A DNA stretch of 44,669 nucleotides. Source: Lachnospiraceae bacterium. GTDB taxonomy: Bacteria; Bacillota; Clostridia; Lachnospirales; Lachnospiraceae. Location: assembly GCA_017448245.1 (NCBI GenBank), contig JAFSLV010000039.1:1-44669 (forward strand), written 5' to 3'. Below the pieces are notes generated by a model. That model was given only the letters and a program-made list of their open reading frames with translations. It did no database searches and had not been told where the DNA came from. Below are positions 41,788-44,669 of this stretch, piece after piece. The translations under genes and the position numbers were made by a program. Position 1 is the first letter of the stretch. Each line of letters opens with the position of its first letter.

Positions 41788-43134
41788 ATGCGGATCGACA
41801 TGCCAAAGGCCGTATCCGGAATCCTGAAGACCTTGCAGCGCGCGGGATACGAAGCGTATATCGTCGGCGGCTGCGTAAGGGACGCACTCCTACGCAGGGA
41901 GCCCTCCGACTGGGACATCACGACCGATGCCACACCCGGACAGGTACAGGCGCTTTTTCCGAAAACGATTCCGACCGGCATACAGCACGGTACGGTCACG
42001 GTGCGCAGGCAGGGTGTAAGTTATGAGGTGACGACCTACCGTGTGGACGGCGTCTATGAGGACGCGAGGCATCCGAAGGACGTGACCTTTACCGCGGATC
42101 TTTCGGAGGATTTAAGGCGCAGGGATTTTACGATCAATGCGCTGGCCTATAACGAGAAACAGGGCCTCATCGATCTCTTTGAAGGAGAAAAGGACCTGAA
42201 GGAAGGGATCGTGCGCTGCGTCGGGGACGCAAGGGAGCGCTTCACGGAGGACGCGCTCAGGATCCTGCGCGCGTACCGCTTTGCCGCACAGCTCTCCTTC
42301 CGGGTGGAAGATGAGACACATGCCGCAGCATGCGAGATGAGCGGGCGCCTTGTGATGATCAGTGCGGAGCGCATCCGCGGGGAGCTGATGAAGATGATCT
42401 GCTCCGCGCATCCGGAGAGGATCATCGATCTGTACGAAGCGGGAGCGACCGCGCACTTTTTTCCGGAATGGGATCTGTGCATGAACACGCCGCAGACGAA
42501 TCCGTACCACTGCTACGATGTCGGGAAGCATATCGCGGAATCGATGCGTGCGATCCGTCCCGATCCGGTATTGCGGCTGACGATGCTGCTGCACGATATC
42601 GCAAAGCCTCAGACCCGTTCGGTGGATGCGGACGGCACGGATCATTTTTATAACCATCCGGAAAAGAGCGCCGATATGGCCCGTGAGATCATGAAGCGCC
42701 TGAAATATGACAACGCAACGATCCGGCGTGTCACCAATCTCGTCCGCCATCACGACATGCATCTCGGAAGGACGCCCACGAAGCGGATGATCCGGAGGAT
42801 GATGCATGAGGTAGGAAGGGAGGATTTTCCTCTGCTTCTTGAGGTGATCGAAGCGGACAACGCCGCCAAGGCGCCCTCCTGCCGGGCGGAAAAGGAAGAG
42901 GAGCTTGCACGGATCAGGCTTCTCCACGCAGAGATCGAAGAGGCTAAGGACGCCGTGGAGACCAGGGATCTTGCGATCACCGGCAATGATCTCATCGCCT
43001 CGGGGATCGCCCCCGGAGCTGTCATCGGACGGATTCTGGAAACACTCCTGGAGGAAGTGATCGAGGACCCGTCAAGGAACAAAAAAGAGTATTTGTCGGA
43101 GGAAGGAAAGAGACTCTATGAAGTGTATGTCTGA
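41788..43134 (+). CDS. cca: CCA tRNA nucleotidyltransferase with HD domain
   Basis: This enzyme adds or repairs the CCA end of tRNAs. The 448-residue class II protein starts with IVGGCVRDALLRREPSDWDI (catalytic aspartates in the DxD of SDWDI), then RRRDFTINALA and RFTEDALRILRAYRFAAQL. An HD domain (LLHDIAKP, about residue 266) in the second half may add phosphohydrolase activity. It follows proS after one base and its final codons overlap the start of the secreted PEGA protein. Confidence 0.94.
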   Translation: MRIDMPKAVSGILKTLQRAGYEAYIVGGCVRDALLRREPSDWDITTDATPGQVQALFPKTIPTGIQHGTVTVRRQGVSYEVTTYRVDGVYEDARHPKDVTFTADLSEDLRRRDFTINALAYNEKQGLIDLFEGEKDLKEGIVRCVGDARERFTEDALRILRAYRFAAQLSFRVEDETHAAACEMSGRLVMISAERIRGELMKMICSAHPERIIDLYEAGATAHFFPEWDLCMNTPQTNPYHCYDVGKHIAESMRAIRPDPVLRLTMLLHDIAKPQTRSVDADGTDHFYNHPEKSADMAREIMKRLKYDNATIRRVTNLVRHHDMHLGRTPTKRMIRRMMHEVGREDFPLLLEVIEADNAAKAPSCRAEKEEELARIRLLHAEIEEAKDAVETRDLAITGNDLIASGIAPGAVIGRILETLLEEVIEDPSRNKKEYLSEEGKRLYEVYV

Positions 43135-44669
43135 ACGAAGACTCCTGAGAAGCGCGTGTCTGGTTTTTGCGTTGCTCTTTTTGTTCAGGGGAGCGCTCTT
43201 TCCGATGCGCGCTTATGCGCAGGATCCCGCGCAGGATACAACGCAGGAAACGCTTCAGGAAGAGGAGGAGGCACCGGAGGAAGTAACGCCCGCGGACGAT
43301 GCGGCGTCGCAGGGCTCTTCACAGACCGTGATCTCGATGGTCGGCCGCTATGACTCGCTCGATATCGCACCGATCGTGAGGATCAACGAATCCGCCTCTT
43401 CCATTACGCTGCGCAATCATGACACGGGGCGCAATTATACGCTCGAATATGACAACGCGTCGCACTTTACGGATATCTACGGCAAGGAGATGTCCGTTTC
43501 CCAGCTCACGCAGGGTGATCTGGTCGAGGTGACTTTTTTAAAGAGCTCAAAGCATCTGAACTCCCTGAAGATCGCGTCGGGAGGAGAGGTTTTTGTGATC
43601 GAGGATCTCAGGGATTATATCCTGCCCGTGCGGCTGTCGGCCTACGGACCGACCGTCGAGTCGATGGCGACGATCGGCGGCAGCAGATATCTGATGGATC
43701 TGCGCACGCTCGTGCTGACGACGGAGGGAGAGGCGTCCGCGGCCTCCATTGTCGACGGGGACATGATCACGGTGTCCGGTGTCGGCAGGGAGATCTACTG
43801 TGTCGAGGTCACGAGGGGACACGGCTATATCCGGTTGAGCTCCGATGTGGTGAACGGAACGAGTCTCGTCGGCGCCTGGATCGAACTCGACAACGTCGCC
43901 ATCCGAAAGATCTCCGAGCGGATGCTGATGAGTGCGCCCGAGGGGACCTATACGATGTACATCCTCGGCAACGGCGCCAATTACAGCGAGGAGGTCACGA
44001 TTACGCGCGGCAGGGAAACGGTGATCGACACGTCACAGATCCCGATCGAGCCGCCCCGGGAAGGAATCATCCGTTTCGACATCACGCCCTCCGGCGCGGA
44101 GATCCGCGTGGACGGCAATGTGATCGACGCGGACGAAGAGATCTCTCTGCAGTACGGGATCCATACGCTCGAGATCACGGCACAGGGATATGAGACCCTG
44201 TTCCGCTATCTGAGAGTCGGCTCCGCATCGGCGACCGTGAGGCTGTCCATGGAGAGGGGCGGTGCCGACGACACGGAGGATACATCCTCGCAGCAAAGCA
44301 GCGCTTCGTCCGGCACGACCGGTACGGGAAGCTCTTCCGGCACGGGCAGTTCTTCGACCGGCACGGGAACGAACTCCTCACAGGGAACATCGCAGTCTTC
44401 TTCGGGAACGACCGGCACGGGCACGCAGCAGGGAACCGGACAGACCGACAATCAGAACAATAATAACAACAACGAGAACCAGAACCAGTACAACAACAAT
44501 CAGAACGATAACAACAACGGGAACCAGAACCAGAACAACAACAACCAGAATAATAACAACAACAACGGGAACCAGAATCAGAACAACAACAACCAGAATA
44601 ATAACAACAACGGGAACCAGAACCAGAACAACAATAACCAGAATAACAATAACAACAACAATAACAACA
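43118..44669 (+). CDS. secreted PEGA-domain protein with Asn/Gln-rich tail, cut by window end
   Basis: The frame is open from 43118 to the last base, at least 517 codons. It starts with a signal-peptide-like segment (SACLVFALLFLFRGALF), then an acidic region, a beta-rich body and a PEGA domain (about residues 310-375, TPSGAEIRVDGNVI, GIHTLEITAQGYET). A Ser/Thr/Gly linker follows, then Asn/Gln repeats. PEGA domains occur in surface proteins. AAGGA ten bases before the ATG at 43118 supports the start, which lies within cca (17-bp overlap). The C-terminus is outside the window. Confidence 0.8.
   Translation, partial: MKCMSERRLLRSACLVFALLFLFRGALFPMRAYAQDPAQDTTQETLQEEEEAPEEVTPADDAASQGSSQTVISMVGRYDSLDIAPIVRINESASSITLRNHDTGRNYTLEYDNASHFTDIYGKEMSVSQLTQGDLVEVTFLKSSKHLNSLKIASGGEVFVIEDLRDYILPVRLSAYGPTVESMATIGGSRYLMDLRTLVLTTEGEASAASIVDGDMITVSGVGREIYCVEVTRGHGYIRLSSDVVNGTSLVGAWIELDNVAIRKISERMLMSAPEGTYTMYILGNGANYSEEVTITRGRETVIDTSQIPIEPPREGIIRFDITPSGAEIRVDGNVIDADEEISLQYGIHTLEITAQGYETLFRYLRVGSASATVRLSMERGGADDTEDTSSQQSSASSGTTGTGSSSGTGSSSTGTGTNSSQGTSQSSSGTTGTGTQQGTGQTDNQNNNNNNENQNQYNNNQNDNNNGNQNQNNNNQNNNNNNGNQNQNNNNQNNNNNGNQNQNNNNQNNNNNNNNN
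44445..44669 (+). repeat. Asn/Gln codon repeats, units of about 45-48 bp
   Basis: The unit GGGAACCAGAA(C/T)CAGAACAAC... recurs near 44519, 44570 and 44615, coding GNQNQNNNNQNNNN-type repeats, with unit lengths of 48 and 45 bp. The sequence uses mixed AAC and AAT codons, so it is not a simple trinucleotide run. It continues past the window edge. Confidence 0.85.

Overview
The window reads as chromosome of a moderately high-GC anaerobic Firmicute, most like Lachnospiraceae. This rests on the glgC-glgD pair, a fhs-folD-folT-folC one-carbon operon, a MetH whose activation domain is a separate protein, a short archaeal-type ProRS, strong GGAGG ribosome sites and tightly overlapping genes. No tRNA, rRNA or CRISPR array was seen.

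Layout. (1) 1-8045: glycogen synthesis (glgC, glgD) with metF, then the reverse-strand operon fhs-folD-folT-folC for folate uptake, polyglutamylation and one-carbon transfer. (2) 8060-11310: a two-gene methionine synthase cassette (activation protein plus metH) framed by a 37-bp inverted repeat, with a second repeat in both interdomain linkers of MetH. (3) 11311-15138: an alpha/beta hydrolase, a FIST-GGDEF diguanylate cyclase and a DUF2130 protein. (4) 15135-28097: a divergent catabolic locus that I read as sulfoquinovose degradation by the sulfoglycolytic transketolase (sulfo-TK) route. It holds a YihQ-type sulfoquinovosidase with the sulfonate-binding residues intact, a fucose-isomerase-fold isomerase, a split transketolase, an RpiB-like isomerase with altered active site, an iron alcohol dehydrogenase, an EamA transporter, a ROK regulator, a DUF4867 protein and an ABC sugar importer without its ATPase. 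Two copies of a 25-bp palindromic operator sit just downstream of two of its promoters. (5) About 28125-34940: a clearly AT-rich island, probably acquired, carrying a RiPP-type system: promoter behind a 22-bp tandem repeat, 52-residue precursor candidate with a C-terminal CDC motif, SPASM radical SAM enzyme, two different ABC half-transporters, an unrecognised helical protein and a short second radical SAM enzyme. (6) 34941-44669: GC-rich housekeeping genes rarA, D,D-carboxypeptidase, trmB, trxA, an SH3b protein, murI, proS, cca and a secreted PEGA protein with an Asn/Gln-rich tail that runs off the window.

In region 4 the inferred flow is: importer brings in SQ glycosides; the GH31 enzyme releases SQ; the isomerase makes sulfofructose; transketolase plus the RpiB-like enzyme remove two C2 units as xylulose-5-phosphate; sulfoacetaldehyde is reduced to isethionate and exported. 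In region 5 the island appears self-contained: precursor, maturases, exporters.
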